Assembly (NCBI RefSeq): GCF_000688295.1
Contig: NZ_JHZF01000011.1
Coordinates: 1,148,288 to 1,212,287, forward strand
Reading direction: 5' to 3'
DNA from: Pseudooceanicola nanhaiensis DSM 18065
Lineage (GTDB): Bacteria > Pseudomonadota > Alphaproteobacteria > Rhodobacterales > Rhodobacteraceae
Length of the DNA: 64,000 nt
Under the pieces are notes generated by a model, which did no database searches, was not told the DNA's origin, and worked only from the letters and a program-made list of their open reading frames with translations. Within the stretch, counting starts at the first letter, position 1; every line of letters begins with the position of its first letter. Shown here piece by piece: positions 23,794 through 33,525 of this stretch. Position numbers and translations under genes: made by a program.

Positions 23794-25185
23794 TCAGGCG
23801 AGCATCACCATCGGCGTCTCGAGGTTCTCGACGATCGCCTGCAGCAGCTCGGCCCCGAGCGCCCCGTCGATCACCCGGTGATCCACGCTCAGCGTCACCG
23901 ACATCACCGTGGCGACCGAGACCGCGCCGTCCGCGTCCACGACGGGCTTCTTCACGCCCGCACCCACGGCAAGGATCGCGCCGTGCGGCGGGTTGATGAC
24001 CGCGTCGAAATTGTCGATCCCGAACATCCCGAGGTTCGACACCGCGAAGCTGCCGCCCTGGTATTCATGCGGCGCGAGCTTGCGGTCGCGCGCACGGGCG
24101 GCAAGGTCCTTCATCTCGGACGAAAGTTTCGAGAGCGATTTCGACTCCGCGTCCTTCAGCACCGGCGTGAAGAGCCCGCCCTCGATGGCCACGGCGACCG
24201 CGACGTCCGAGGGCTTCAGCTCGAGCACCCTGTCGCCGGCCCAGACGGCGTTCGCCTTCGGCACGGACTGGAGCGCCAGCGCACAGGCCTTGATGATGAA
24301 GTCGTTGACCGAAAGCTTCACCCCCCGCCCTTCGAGCTGCCTGTTCAGCTCGGCGCGGAACTTCAGCAGGGCGTCGATGCGGATGTCCCGGCGCAGGTAG
24401 AAATGCGGGATCGTCTGCTTCGCCTCGGTGAGCCGCGCCGCGATCGTCTTGCGCATCCCGTCGAGCTTCACCTCGGTGAACTCCCGGTCGGCATACATCT
24501 TGAGCACCGCGTCCGAGGAGAGCCCCGCCGGCGCCATCGCCGGCTTGCCGCCCTGGGGCTGAGCCGGTGCCTCCGTCTTCGCGGGGGCCTGTGCCTTCGC
24601 CGCGCCGCTCTCGGCCGCGCCCAGCACGTCGGCCTTCACGATGCGGCCCTTGGGACCGGACCCCTCGATCGTCGTCAGATCGAGCCCCTTGTCCTTGGCG
24701 ATCCGGCGCGCGAGCGGCGAGGCGAAGATGCGCTGGCCCTCGGCATCCTTCGGCGCGGCGGGCGCCCTGGTGTCGCTCTTGCCGGCGGCGCCATCCACCG
24801 GCCCCGGCTGCGCCTCGCGCGGGACGGGCGCCTTGCCGGCCTTCTCGCCGGCGCTGTCGTCCGCCTCGGCGCCTTCGTCCTTGGCCTCGGGCTTGGCTTC
24901 GGCGTTCGGAGCCGCGGTCTCGCCGATGTCGTCGGCGCTCTCGCCCTCTTCCAGCAGCACGGCGATCGGCTGGTTCACCTTCACGCCCTCGGTGCCCTCG
25001 GCCACGAGGATCTTCCCGATGACGCCCTCGTCGACGGCCTCGAATTCCATCGTCGCCTTGTCGGTCTCGATCTCGGCCAGCAGGTCGCCGGAGGAGACGG
25101 TGTCGCCCTCCTTGACCAGCCATTTCGCCAGCGTGCCCTCCTCCATCGTGGGGGACAGCGCGGGCATCAGGATCTCGGTCGGCAT
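23794..25185 (-). CDS. pdhC: pyruvate dehydrogenase E2, dihydrolipoamide acetyltransferase
   Basis: 463 residues. One N-terminal lipoyl domain (1-80, lipoylated Lys43 in [11 protein letters not shown]), an Ala/Pro/Glu-rich linker, a peripheral subunit-binding domain near 150-185 ([17 protein letters not shown]), and a catalytic acyltransferase domain with the active site DHRVIDG, His436 and Asp440. It transfers the acetyl group from lipoyl to CoA and forms the core of the pyruvate dehydrogenase complex. Last gene of the pdhABC operon, 12 bases after pdhB. Its lipoyl domain is nearly identical to that of PdhB. Confidence 0.96.
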   Translation of the reverse strand: MPTEILMPALSPTMEEGTLAKWLVKEGDTVSSGDLLAEIETDKATMEFEAVDEGVIGKILVAEGTEGVKVNQPIAVLLEEGESADDIGETAAPNAEAKPEAKDEGAEADDSAGEKAGKAPVPREAQPGPVDGAAGKSDTRAPAAPKDAEGQRIFASPLARRIAKDKGLDLTTIEGSGPKGRIVKADVLGAAESGAAKAQAPAKTEAPAQPQGGKPAMAPAGLSSDAVLKMYADREFTEVKLDGMRKTIAARLTEAKQTIPHFYLRRDIRIDALLKFRAELNRQLEGRGVKLSVNDFIIKACALALQSVPKANAVWAGDRVLELKPSDVAVAVAIEGGLFTPVLKDAESKSLSKLSSEMKDLAARARDRKLAPHEYQGGSFAVSNLGMFGIDNFDAVINPPHGAILAVGAGVKKPVVDADGAVSVATVMSVTLSVDHRVIDGALGAELLQAIVENLETPMVMLA

Positions 25186-25197
25186 CTGTCGCTCTCC

Positions 25198-26595
25198 TTA
25201 CCTGTAGGTGACCTGGCGGGCGGCCTCGACCACCTCGTCGGTGGTGACAAGCGCCAGCTTCTCGAGGTTCGCCGCGTAGGGCATCGGCACATCCTTGCCC
25301 GTGCAGTTGATCACCGGCGCGTCGAGATAGTCGAAGGCGCGCTGCATGATCGTGGCCGAGATGTGGTTGCCGATGGCGCCCACCGGGAAGCCCTCCTCGA
25401 CCGTGACGCAGCGGTTCGTCTTCATGACCGAGGCGAGCACGGTGTCATAGTCGATGGGCCGCAGGGTGCGAAGGTCGATCACCTCGGCCTCGATCCCGTC
25501 TTCTGCAAGCCTGTCAGCGGCTTGCAGGGCATATTGCATCCCGATCCCGAAGCTCACGAGGGTCACGTCGGACCCTTCGCGCCAGATCTTCGCCTTGCCG
25601 AAGGGCACGGTGAAATCGTCCAGCACGGGGACCTCGAAGGTCCGCCCGTAAAGGATTTCGTTTTCAAGGAAAATCACCGGGTTCGGGTCTCGGATCGCGG
25701 ACTTCAGCAGGCCCTTCGCATCCGCCGCCGAATAGGGCTGCACCACTTTCAGGCCGGGGATATGCGCGTACCATGCCGCATAATCCTGGCTGTGCTGGGC
25801 CCCGACCCGCGCCGCGGCGCCGTTCGGGCCACGGAAGACGATGGGACAGCCCATCTGGCCGCCCGACATGTAGAGCGTCTTGGCCGCGGAATTGATAATC
25901 TGGTCAATGGCCTGCATGGCGAAGTTGAAGGTCATGAACTCGACGATGGGCCGCAGCCCGCCGAAGGCCGCACCGACGCCGATACCGGCAAAGCCGTGCT
26001 CGGTGATCGGCGTGTCGATCACCCGCTTGGCGCCGAATTCGTCCAGCAGGCCCTGCGTGACCTTGTAGGCGCCCTGGTACTCGGCGACCTCCTCGCCCAT
26101 GACGAAGACGTTGGGATTGTCCCGCATCTCCTCGGCCATCGCGTCGCGAAGCGCCTCGCGGACGGTCTGGGTCTTCATCTCCGTCCCTTCGGGCCAGTCC
26201 GGAGTCTGATCGGGCTTCGGCGGCGCGTCGTCTTCCTTCGCCTTGGCGGGCGCCTTTTCGGGCGCCTTCGCGGATGTCTCCTCCGCAGGCTCTTCCTTCG
26301 CCTCGTCCGGGCCGCGCGCCTCGGAGGTCTCGCCGATGTCGTCGGCGCTCTCGCCCTCTTCCAGCAGGACGGCGATCGGCTGGTTCACCTTCACGCCCTC
26401 GGTCCCTTCCGCGACGATGATCTTGCCGATCACCCCCTCGTCGACGGCCTCGAACTCCATCGTCGCCTTGTCGGTCTCGATCTCGGCCAGGATGTCACCG
26501 GAGGAGACGGTGTCGCCCTCCTTCACCAGCCATTTCGCCAGCGTCCCCTCTTCCATCGTCGGGGACAGTGCGGGCATCAGAATTTCGGTCGGCAT
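25198..26595 (-). CDS. pdhB: pyruvate dehydrogenase E1 beta subunit with N-terminal lipoyl domain
   Basis: 465 residues. The first 80 residues are a complete lipoyl domain (Lys43 in [11 protein letters not shown]), then a charged linker to about residue 125, then the normal E1-beta transketolase-like domain starting [18 protein letters not shown] and containing EGFPVGAIG near the end. E1-beta with its own lipoyl domain is known from alphaproteobacteria. With PdhA it decarboxylates pyruvate using thiamine diphosphate. ATG at 26595 matches the lipoyl start; the frame extends upstream into the end of pdhA. The gap to pdhA is 10 bases. Confidence 0.96.
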   Translation of the reverse strand: MPTEILMPALSPTMEEGTLAKWLVKEGDTVSSGDILAEIETDKATMEFEAVDEGVIGKIIVAEGTEGVKVNQPIAVLLEEGESADDIGETSEARGPDEAKEEPAEETSAKAPEKAPAKAKEDDAPPKPDQTPDWPEGTEMKTQTVREALRDAMAEEMRDNPNVFVMGEEVAEYQGAYKVTQGLLDEFGAKRVIDTPITEHGFAGIGVGAAFGGLRPIVEFMTFNFAMQAIDQIINSAAKTLYMSGGQMGCPIVFRGPNGAAARVGAQHSQDYAAWYAHIPGLKVVQPYSAADAKGLLKSAIRDPNPVIFLENEILYGRTFEVPVLDDFTVPFGKAKIWREGSDVTLVSFGIGMQYALQAADRLAEDGIEAEVIDLRTLRPIDYDTVLASVMKTNRCVTVEEGFPVGAIGNHISATIMQRAFDYLDAPVINCTGKDVPMPYAANLEKLALVTTDEVVEAARQVTYR

Positions 26596-26605
26596 CTCGT
26601 CCCCC

Positions 26606-27634
26606 TCAGGCGTCTTCTTCCACCGCGGCACCCTGCGGGATGTCGTCGGCATAGATGTCGGTCCAGAGCTCGCTCGGGTCCGGCTCCGGGCTCTCCTTGG
26701 CGAATTCGGCAGAGGCGTTCACGATCTCCTTGATCTCCTTGTCGATCGCCTTGAGGTCGTCCTCGCTCGCGTGCTTGCCCGAGATCAGCAGGTCCCGGAC
26801 ATGTTCGATCGGGTCCTTCTCGTCGCGCATCTTCTGCACCTCCTCGCGGGTCCGGTACTTGGCCGGGTCCGACATGGAATGTCCGCGGTAGCGGTAGGTC
26901 TTCACCTCGAGGATATAGGGCCCCTTGCCTTCGCGGCAGTGCGCGACGGCCTTCTCGCCCGCCTCCTTCACGGCCAGCACGTCCATGCCGTCGACCAGCT
27001 CTCCGGGGATGCCGAAGGGCGCGCCGCGGGTATAGATGTCCTCGGTCGAGGTGGAGCGCTTCTGCGAGGTCCCCATGGCGTACTGGTTGTTCTCGATCAC
27101 GAAGATCACCGGCAGCTTCCAGAGCGACGCCATGTTGAACGTCTCGTAGACCTGCCCCTGGTTCGCGGCGCCGTCGCCGAAATAGGTGAAGGTCACGCGG
27201 TCGTTCTCGAGATACTTGTCGGCAAAGGCCAGGCCGGCCCCGAGCGGCACGTTGGCGCCGACGATCCCGTGGCCGCCGTAGAAATGCTTCTCGCGGCTGA
27301 ACATGTGCATCGAGCCGCCCTTGCCCTTCGAATAGCCGCCCTCGCGACCCGTGAGCTCGGCCATCACGCCGTCGGGATTCATCCCGCAGGCCAGCATGTG
27401 GCCGTGGTCGCGATAGGTGGTGATGCGCTTGTCGCCCTCCTCGGCGGCGGATTCGAGCCCCACGACAACGGCCTCCTGACCGATGTAGAGGTGGCAGAAG
27501 CCCCCGATCAGGCCCATGCCATAGAGCTGACCGGCCTTCTCCTCGAAGCGGCGGATCAGCAGCATGTCACGGTAGAATTGCTTGAGGTCATCGGCCGATA
27601 CGTTCGGCTTCTCGGCGGCTTTCCTGGCGGCCAT
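26606..27634 (-). CDS. pdhA: pyruvate dehydrogenase E1 alpha subunit
   Basis: 342 residues. E1-alpha of the pyruvate dehydrogenase complex. It begins [31 protein letters not shown], the usual start for this family. The thiamine diphosphate motif [14 protein letters not shown] (GDG...N) and the phosphorylation-loop-like region [19 protein letters not shown] are present. First gene of pdhA-pdhB-pdhC. The start has GGGAGGGG about 6 bases upstream. An inverted repeat GTTTA-N4-TAAAC lies 21 bases upstream and may be the operator or part of the promoter. Confidence 0.96.
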   Translation of the reverse strand: MAARKAAEKPNVSADDLKQFYRDMLLIRRFEEKAGQLYGMGLIGGFCHLYIGQEAVVVGLESAAEEGDKRITTYRDHGHMLACGMNPDGVMAELTGREGGYSKGKGGSMHMFSREKHFYGGHGIVGANVPLGAGLAFADKYLENDRVTFTYFGDGAANQGQVYETFNMASLWKLPVIFVIENNQYAMGTSQKRSTSTEDIYTRGAPFGIPGELVDGMDVLAVKEAGEKAVAHCREGKGPYILEVKTYRYRGHSMSDPAKYRTREEVQKMRDEKDPIEHVRDLLISGKHASEDDLKAIDKEIKEIVNASAEFAKESPEPDPSELWTDIYADDIPQGAAVEEDA

Positions 27635-27654
27635 GAGCGCCCCTCCCGAAGATG

Positions 27655-27668
27655 GTTTAGCGTTAAAC
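27655..27668. promoter_or_regulatory. inverted repeat before pdhA
   Basis: GTTTAGCGTTAAAC (arms GTTTA and TAAAC around GCGT), 21-34 bases before the pdhA start, inside the only AT-rich stretch of this promoter region. It does not match the enterobacterial PdhR consensus. Candidate operator or promoter element. Confidence 0.35.
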
Positions 27669-27855
27669 TATCTCTTACAACATTCCTCCGGGCCATGCGA
27701 GGCGAAAGTGACGCCGGGTCGCGGCAGAGGGCCGGGCCCGTGCAGCACCGCGCGCCGAAAGGGCACGGCGCCGGACGGCGGACTGCCGGTGCCCCGGAGA
27801 CGTATGAGCGAGAAGGTCGAGGTGCGAACCGTGCCGCGCGGCACCCCCTGCGGGA

Positions 27856-28155
27856 TCAGCGGATGACGATCTCGTCGCTGCGGATCAGGCCGAGCACGTC
27901 GCGGGCCTGCTGGTCCAGAAGGTCGAGGTCGAGGTAATCGTCCGAGAGCCGGTTCGTCAGGTTCTCCATCCGCGCGACATCGGCATCGAGCTCGGCCAGC
28001 TGCGCCCGGAGCGCATCCACGTCGGCCGAGATCTCGGCCCGCCGAAACAACCCGTAATCCCCCTGCACCGCGGCAAAGGTGAAATACAGCCCCAGGCTGA
28101 AGGCGATGAAGAAGAAGGTGACGGCCCCGATCGCGGGACGGTTGCGGATGGTCAT
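27856..28155 (-). CDS. ftsB: septum formation initiator (FtsB/DivIC family)
   Basis: 99 residues with one membrane helix (about 9-28, AIGAVTFFFIAFSLGLYFTF) followed by a coiled coil (about 42-75, DVDALRAQLAELDADVARMENL) and a short acidic tail with LDLLDQQARDVLG, the pattern of FtsB/DivIC. FtsB links FtsL and FtsQ in the divisome and relays activation of septal peptidoglycan synthesis. ATG at 28155 was chosen since upstream residues are not family-like. It lies upstream of pdhA on the same strand, a gene order often seen in alphaproteobacteria (ftsB near eno and pdhA). Confidence 0.88.
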   Translation of the reverse strand: MTIRNRPAIGAVTFFFIAFSLGLYFTFAAVQGDYGLFRRAEISADVDALRAQLAELDADVARMENLTNRLSDDYLDLDLLDQQARDVLGLIRSDEIVIR

Positions 28156-28312
28156 TTGCTGCCTCGTTCCCCGCCTCTTTCGGGCGGTACAGGCACAATG
28201 ACACAGGCGATTCGCAATGTGAATCCCCTCCCTGCCCCGATTGGCGAAAATAAACGCATGGCACTGGCCTCCCCGCCCCGTCCCTGCCATCCTTCACCCG
28301 AGGAGGAACGCC

Positions 28313-29932
28313 ATGTCCCGATCCGCCCCCGACACGCGCCTGGCCACACACGAGGTCACGAACCAGCCCGAACCGCGCCGCAGCCGCGACGCCTGGGCCG
28401 AGGACGCAGCTCTGCGCGACGCCGCCGCCCGCGCCGGAGCGGACAGCCATGCCCTCGCCGCGGCCGGGGCCGCCTTCGGCACGGAAGAGGCCCTTGCCCT
28501 GGCCGAGGATGCCCGCCGCGACCGGCCCCGCCTCGTGACCCACGACCGCACCGGGCGGCGCCTCGACGAGGTCCGCTTCAACGACGGCTATCACGCCTGC
28601 ATGGCGCTCGGGATCGCGCACGGCTATGCCGCCGTCGCGTGGGAGGGGCAGCCGGGCGGCCACGCGACCCATGCGGCGCTCGTCTACATGCTCAGCCAGC
28701 TCGAACCCGGCACCTGCTGTCCGCTGACGATGACCTACGCGGGCCACCCCGCCCTCGCCGCCGCGCCCGACATGGCCGCGCCCTGGCAGCCGAAGCTCGC
28801 CTCCCGCAGCTACGACCCCCGCCTCCTGCCGGTGGCCGAGAAGCGCGGGGCGACGCTCGGCATGGCGATGACCGAGAAACAGGGCGGATCGGACGTGCGC
28901 GCCAATGCGACCCGCGCGCTGCGCGACGGCGATCACTACCGGCTGACCGGCCACAAGTGGTTCTGTTCCGCGCCGATGTCCGACGGTTTCCTGACGCTCG
29001 CGCAGGCGCCCGAGGGGCTGACCTGCTTCCTCGTGCCGCGCTGGCTCGAGGGCACCCGCAACGTGTTCCGGCTGCAGCGGCTGAAGGACAAGCTCGGCAA
29101 CCACGCCAATGCCTCCTCCGAGGTCGAGTTCGCCGACACCCTCGCGATCCGGCTGGGTGACGAGGGCGCGGGCGTGCGCACGATCATCGAGATGGTGCAT
29201 CACACCCGCCTCGACACGGCGCTTGCCCCCGCGGGGCTGATGCGCGCGGCCCTCTCCGAGGCGCGTTGGTGGGCCGCGGGGCGCACGGCCTTCCAGCGCC
29301 GCCTGATCGACCAGCCGCTGATGCGCGCGGTGCTCGCCGACCTCGCGCTCGACTGGGAAGGCGCTCTGGCCCTCGGCATGGCCGCCGCCCGCGCCTTCGA
29401 CGGCACGGGGCCCGCGGACCGGGCGCTGGCCCGGATCGCGGTGGCGCTGGCGAAGTTCCTCAACAACAAGCTCTGCCCGCTCGTCACCGTCGAGGCGATG
29501 GAGGTGCTGGGCGGCATGGGCTATGTCGAGGAGACGCCGATGCCCATGCTCTACCGCGAGGCACCCCTGAACGGCATCTGGGAGGGCTCGGGCAACGTGA
29601 TCTGCCTCGATATCCTGCGCACCCTGCACCGCGCGCCCGACAGCGCCGAGGCCCTGACCGCGGCCCTCATGTCCGCAACGGGCAGCGACCGCCATTACGA
29701 CGCCGCGCTGAAGGCCCATGTCACCCGCTGGCCCGGCGCCCCGGAGGAGGCCGAGGCCCGCTGGTTCGCCGAGAGCCTCGCGCGCCTGCTGGCCGCCGCC
29801 GAACTCATCCGCCACGCGCCCCCCGCGGTCGCCGACGCCTATGCCGCGACCCGTCTCACGGCGGAGCGCGGCCGCCTCACCGGCGCCATCCCCGCCGCCG
29901 ACCACACGGCGATCCTGGAGCGTATCGCCTGA
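28313..29932 (+). CDS. aidB: acyl-CoA dehydrogenase family protein, AidB-like
   Basis: 539 residues, equal to AidB length. The flavin-binding signature AMTEKQGGSDVRANATRA and the preceding RSYDPRLLPVAEKRGATLG are typical of AidB (isovaleryl-CoA dehydrogenase-like flavoprotein of the adaptive alkylation response), as is the long C-terminal helical part with LGGMGYVEETPMPMLYREAP. In E. coli AidB binds DNA and FAD; its substrate is unclear. ATG at 28313 has AGGAGG at 28301-28306. Divergent from ftsB. A structured 3' repeat starts 15 bases after the stop. Confidence 0.82.
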   Translation: MSRSAPDTRLATHEVTNQPEPRRSRDAWAEDAALRDAAARAGADSHALAAAGAAFGTEEALALAEDARRDRPRLVTHDRTGRRLDEVRFNDGYHACMALGIAHGYAAVAWEGQPGGHATHAALVYMLSQLEPGTCCPLTMTYAGHPALAAAPDMAAPWQPKLASRSYDPRLLPVAEKRGATLGMAMTEKQGGSDVRANATRALRDGDHYRLTGHKWFCSAPMSDGFLTLAQAPEGLTCFLVPRWLEGTRNVFRLQRLKDKLGNHANASSEVEFADTLAIRLGDEGAGVRTIIEMVHHTRLDTALAPAGLMRAALSEARWWAAGRTAFQRRLIDQPLMRAVLADLALDWEGALALGMAAARAFDGTGPADRALARIAVALAKFLNNKLCPLVTVEAMEVLGGMGYVEETPMPMLYREAPLNGIWEGSGNVICLDILRTLHRAPDSAEALTAALMSATGSDRHYDAALKAHVTRWPGAPEEAEARWFAESLARLLAAAELIRHAPPAVADAYAATRLTAERGRLTGAIPAADHTAILERIA

Positions 29933-29946
29933 ACCAGGTTCCCCTG

Positions 29947-30002
29947 CTTCCTCTTGCCATAAATATCCTGGGGGGAGCTCGAGGGGGGCAAAGCCCCCCT
30001 CG
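29947..30002 (+). repeat. structured 3'-end repeat, copy 2
   Basis: CTTCCTCTTG box, TATCCTGGGGGG box and hairpin B (CGAGGGGGGC-AAA-GCCCCCCTCG). The middle GGCC hairpin found in the other two copies is absent. It starts 15 bases after the aidB stop in sense. Confidence 0.8.
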
Positions 30003-30022
30003 TCAGCAAGAATAGATAGCGT

Positions 30023-30043
30023 GCGCGGGCCGCAGGCCCGCGC
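30023..30043 (-). terminator. stem-loop after aldolase gene
   Basis: Perfect nine-base arms GCGCGGGCC and GGCCCGCGC around a 3-base loop, 20 bases beyond the aldolase stop. The minus-strand continuation is AT-rich but lacks a clean T-run. Confidence 0.45.
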
Positions 30044-30063
30044 TCCGCTGGATCAGACCCGGC

Positions 30064-30954
30064 TCACCCGGCGATCGAGGCCTCGTGGATGCTGGCGATC
30101 GTGCCGGCCAGCTCGCTGTCGAACTCCGTGTCCGCCTGCTTGGCCGACAGCCCCTCGGTCAGCGCCCGGCTGAACGAGGCGATCATGCCGCGGTTCGCCG
30201 CCAGCCGGCGGTTCGCCTCTTCCCGGGCATAGCCGCCCGACAGCGCCACCACCCGCATCACCCGGGGATGGGCCACGAGATCGGCGTAGTAGTTCTCCTG
30301 CTCCGGCAGGGTCAGCTTCAGCATCACCTCCACGCCATCCTCCAGCGCGTCGAGCCGGGCCGCGATCTCCTCGCGCAGGATGGTCTCGGCCGCCTGCTTG
30401 TCGTCGATCGAGATGGTCACCTCGGGCTCGATGATCGGCACCAGCCCGTGGGCGAGGATCCGGCGGCCGATCTCGAACTGCTGCGCGACCACCGCCCGGA
30501 TCCCCGAGGGCGAGGCCCCGTTGATGACAGAGCGCATCTTGGTCCCGAAGATGCCCTTCGACACGGCCTTGCTCAGCAGCGCGTCGAGATCGGGCATGTC
30601 CTTCATCAGCTGGACGCTGTCCCGCTCGTTCTCGAGCCCCTTGTCGACCTTCAGGAACGGCACCACGCCGCGCTTTTCCCACAGGTATTCTGCGGTCGGG
30701 ATGCCGTCGATCTCACCGTCCATGGTGCGCTCGAAGAGGATCGCGCCGATCACCTTCTCGCCCGAGAAGGCCGGCGACTTGATGATCCGGGCGCGCATCT
30801 CGTGGATCAGGCCGAACATCTCCTCCTCGCCGGAATAGGCGTCCTCGCCGATCCCGTAGAGTTTCAGCGCCTTGGGCGTCGAGCCGCCGCTCTGGTCGAG
30901 CGCGGCAATGAAACCCGCGCCGCTGCGCATCTGGTCCGCCTGTTTGTCGTTCAT
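30064..30954 (-). CDS. fructose-bisphosphate aldolase class I
   Basis: 296 residues. Cleaves fructose 1,6-bisphosphate through a Schiff base; no metal motif of class II is present. Family features are GFIAALDQSGGSTPKAL near the N-terminus, GAILFERTMDGEIDG, the VPFLKVDKGLE strand and VPIIEPEVTISIDDKQAAE. The short class I form is common in Rhodobacterales. It lies 119 bases downstream of pgk on the same strand, so the two steps of the lower glycolytic/gluconeogenic route are probably expressed together; a strong stem-loop between them may tune relative levels. Confidence 0.93.
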   Translation of the reverse strand: MNDKQADQMRSGAGFIAALDQSGGSTPKALKLYGIGEDAYSGEEEMFGLIHEMRARIIKSPAFSGEKVIGAILFERTMDGEIDGIPTAEYLWEKRGVVPFLKVDKGLENERDSVQLMKDMPDLDALLSKAVSKGIFGTKMRSVINGASPSGIRAVVAQQFEIGRRILAHGLVPIIEPEVTISIDDKQAAETILREEIAARLDALEDGVEVMLKLTLPEQENYYADLVAHPRVMRVVALSGGYAREEANRRLAANRGMIASFSRALTEGLSAKQADTEFDSELAGTIASIHEASIAG

Positions 30955-30995
30955 GATCTTTTCGCCTGAAATTGCTGGGAATGGCCGGGCTCGCG

Positions 30996-31023
30996 CCCCT
31001 CGCCAAGGGTTCTAGGCGAGGGG
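30996..31023 (-). terminator. stem-loop between pgk and aldolase gene
   Basis: Perfect nine-base arms CCCCTCGCC (30996-31004) and GGCGAGGGG (31015-31023) with a 10-base loop, about 50 bases after the pgk stop. No T-run, so partial termination or mRNA stabilisation is more likely than full termination. Confidence 0.45.
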
Positions 31024-31073
31024 TCGGCCGGTTTCAATTCTGGTGGCGCTAACGCGGCCGCCCTTGCGTCGGT

Positions 31074-32258
31074 TCAGCCTTCCAGCGCGGCGACACCCGG
31101 CAGGGTCTTGCCCTCCATCCACTCGAGGAAGGCGCCCCCCGCGGTGGAGATGTAGGTGAAATCCTCGGCCGCCCCGGCGGTGTTGAGCGCCGCGACCGTG
31201 TCGCCGCCGCCCGCGACCGACACGAGGCTGCCCGATTTCGTCAACAGCGCCGCCGCCCTGGCCGCAGCCCTGGTGGCCGCGTCGAAGGGCTCGAGCTCGA
31301 AGGCGCCGAGCGGGCCGTTCCAGACCAGCGTGCCGGCCTCGGCGAAGATCTCCTCGATCCGCGCCACGCTCTCGGGGCCGGCGTCCAGGATCATCGCATC
31401 CGCGGGGCACTGGGTCGCGGGCACCGTCTCGTGCGGGGCGTTCGCCTTGAACTCGCGGGCCACGACCACGTCCGAGGGCAGCACGAGGCTGCACCCGAGG
31501 TCGAGGGCCTTGAGCCGGATCTGCACCGCCATCTCGGTCATCTCGTGTTCGCAGAGCGACTTGCCCACGTCGATCCCGCGCGCCGCGAGGAAGGTGTTCG
31601 CCATCCCGCCGCCGATGATGAGGTGATCGACCTTCTCGACAAGGTTGCCCAGCAGTTCGAGCTTGGTCGAGACCTTGGCCCCGCCCACCACCGCGACCAG
31701 CGGCCGCTTGGGCTGGCCGAGCGCCGCGTCGAGCGCCTCGAGCTCGGCCTGCATCAGCCGCCCCGCGCAGGACGGCAGGTGATGCGCCACGCCCTCGGTC
31801 GAGGCATGTGCGCGGTGCGCCGCCGAGAAGGCGTCGTTGCAATAGATGTCGGCCAGCCCCGCCAGCCGCCGGGCCAGCGCGGCGTCGTTCGTCTCCTCGC
31901 CCGGATGGAAGCGCATGTTCTCCAGCAGCAGGACCTCGGCCGCCTTCTGTTCCTCGGTGCCGCGTTCCAGCGCCTCGAGCGTCTCGACAAAGGTGACCTT
32001 GCGCCCGAGCGCCTCGCGCAGGGCCGGCAGGACGACGCGCAGCGACATCTCGGGCACGACCTTGCCCTTGGGCCGGCCGAAATGCGCCAGCAGGATCGGC
32101 TTGCCGCCGGCCGCGAGGATGTCGGTCACCGTCGGGACGATCCGCTCGATCCGGGTCGCGTCGGTGACCTTTCCGTGATCCACCGGCACGTTGATGTCGA
32201 CCCGGACGAGCACGCGCTTGTCCTTCAGATCCATGTCGTCCAGCGTCTTCCAGCCCAT
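31074..32258 (-). CDS. pgk: phosphoglycerate kinase
   Basis: 394 residues. Converts 1,3-bisphosphoglycerate and ADP to 3-phosphoglycerate and ATP. The N-terminal substrate half has [13 protein letters not shown] and the basic patch HFGRPKGK; the C-terminal nucleotide half has [13 protein letters not shown], the hinge and the [14 protein letters not shown] loop. Length is standard. ATG at 32258 with GGGAG at good spacing was chosen over an ATG six codons upstream. First gene of the pgk-aldolase pair; divergent from the cyclophilin genes. Confidence 0.97.
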   Translation of the reverse strand: MGWKTLDDMDLKDKRVLVRVDINVPVDHGKVTDATRIERIVPTVTDILAAGGKPILLAHFGRPKGKVVPEMSLRVVLPALREALGRKVTFVETLEALERGTEEQKAAEVLLLENMRFHPGEETNDAALARRLAGLADIYCNDAFSAAHRAHASTEGVAHHLPSCAGRLMQAELEALDAALGQPKRPLVAVVGGAKVSTKLELLGNLVEKVDHLIIGGGMANTFLAARGIDVGKSLCEHEMTEMAVQIRLKALDLGCSLVLPSDVVVAREFKANAPHETVPATQCPADAMILDAGPESVARIEEIFAEAGTLVWNGPLGAFELEPFDAATRAAARAAALLTKSGSLVSVAGGGDTVAALNTAGAAEDFTYISTAGGAFLEWMEGKTLPGVAALEG

Positions 32259-32385
32259 TCGCGCTCTCCCGGCCAAGTCGGTCCGCGCGTTTCATGGCGA
32301 CTTGCGGCCGAACCGTCAACCGCAGGCGGCTTGGCAATCGGCCCGAGGTCTCTTAATTGGGATCAAAGCCTGAAAGGAATTGCAC

Positions 32386-32884
<499 letters not shown>

Positions 32885-32892
<8 letters not shown>

Positions 32893-33439
32893 ACTCATCG
32901 CCATCGCGGCGGCGGGGCTTCTCGCCCTGCCCGCCCATGCCACCGGGCTCGACATCGAGATCGCGGGCGAGGCCAACGGGACCGTGCATGTCGACCTCTT
33001 CGAGGACGTCGCGCCCGAGCATGTGAAGCAGATCACCCAGCTCGCCGCCTCCGGCGCCTATGACGGGGTCTATTTCCACCGCGTGATCGACCAGTTCATG
33101 GCCCAGACCGGCGACGTGGAATTCGCCCGCACCGAGGGCGGCGACATGCGCCGCGCCGGCATGGGCGGCTCGGATCTGCCCGACCTGAAGGCCGAGTTCT
33201 CGGACCGTCCCTTCGAACGCGGCGTGGTCGGCATGGCCCGGTCGCAGGACCCGAACAGCGCCAATTCGCAGTTCTTCATCATGTTCGGCCCCTCGCCGCA
33301 GCTCAACGGCCAGTACACGGTCGTCGGTGAAGTGACCGAGGGCATGGACGTGGTCGACCGCATCAAGCGCGGCGAAGGCCAGAACGGCGCGGTCATCGGC
33401 GAACCCGACCGCATGGTGAAAGTGACCGTGACCGAGTAA
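32885..33439 (+). CDS. periplasmic cyclophilin-type peptidyl-prolyl isomerase
   Basis: 184 residues. The first 20 (RKLIAIAAAGLLALPAHA) form a signal peptide with cleavage after AHA. The mature part is a cyclophilin with FHRVIDQFMAQTGD and NSANSQFFIMF. It starts inside the end of the cytosolic paralogue (eight-base overlap) and keeps high similarity to it, including runs of shared bases, so the pair arose by tandem duplication with gain of an export signal. It would act on outer membrane and periplasmic proteins. Confidence 0.93.
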
Positions 33440-33460
33440 CCTCAGGTTGTGGAATACCTC

Positions 33461-33489
33461 GCCCGCGGGACTGGAACGGTCCCGCGGGC
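33461..33489 (+). terminator. stem-loop after cyclophilin pair
   Basis: Perfect 11-base arms GCCCGCGGGAC (33461-33471) and GTCCCGCGGGC (33479-33489), loop of seven, followed by TTCGTATACT. Likely terminator of the cyclophilin operon. Confidence 0.65.
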
Positions 33490-33525
33490 TTCGTATACTC
33501 CCCGGATGCCAGTAGGACTACCGGG

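Noticed and set aside
23755-26733. A 992-codon plus-strand open frame opposite pdhC and pdhB
   Set aside because: Antisense shadow; low-complexity product rich in Arg, Leu and His, with the real pdh genes on the minus strand.
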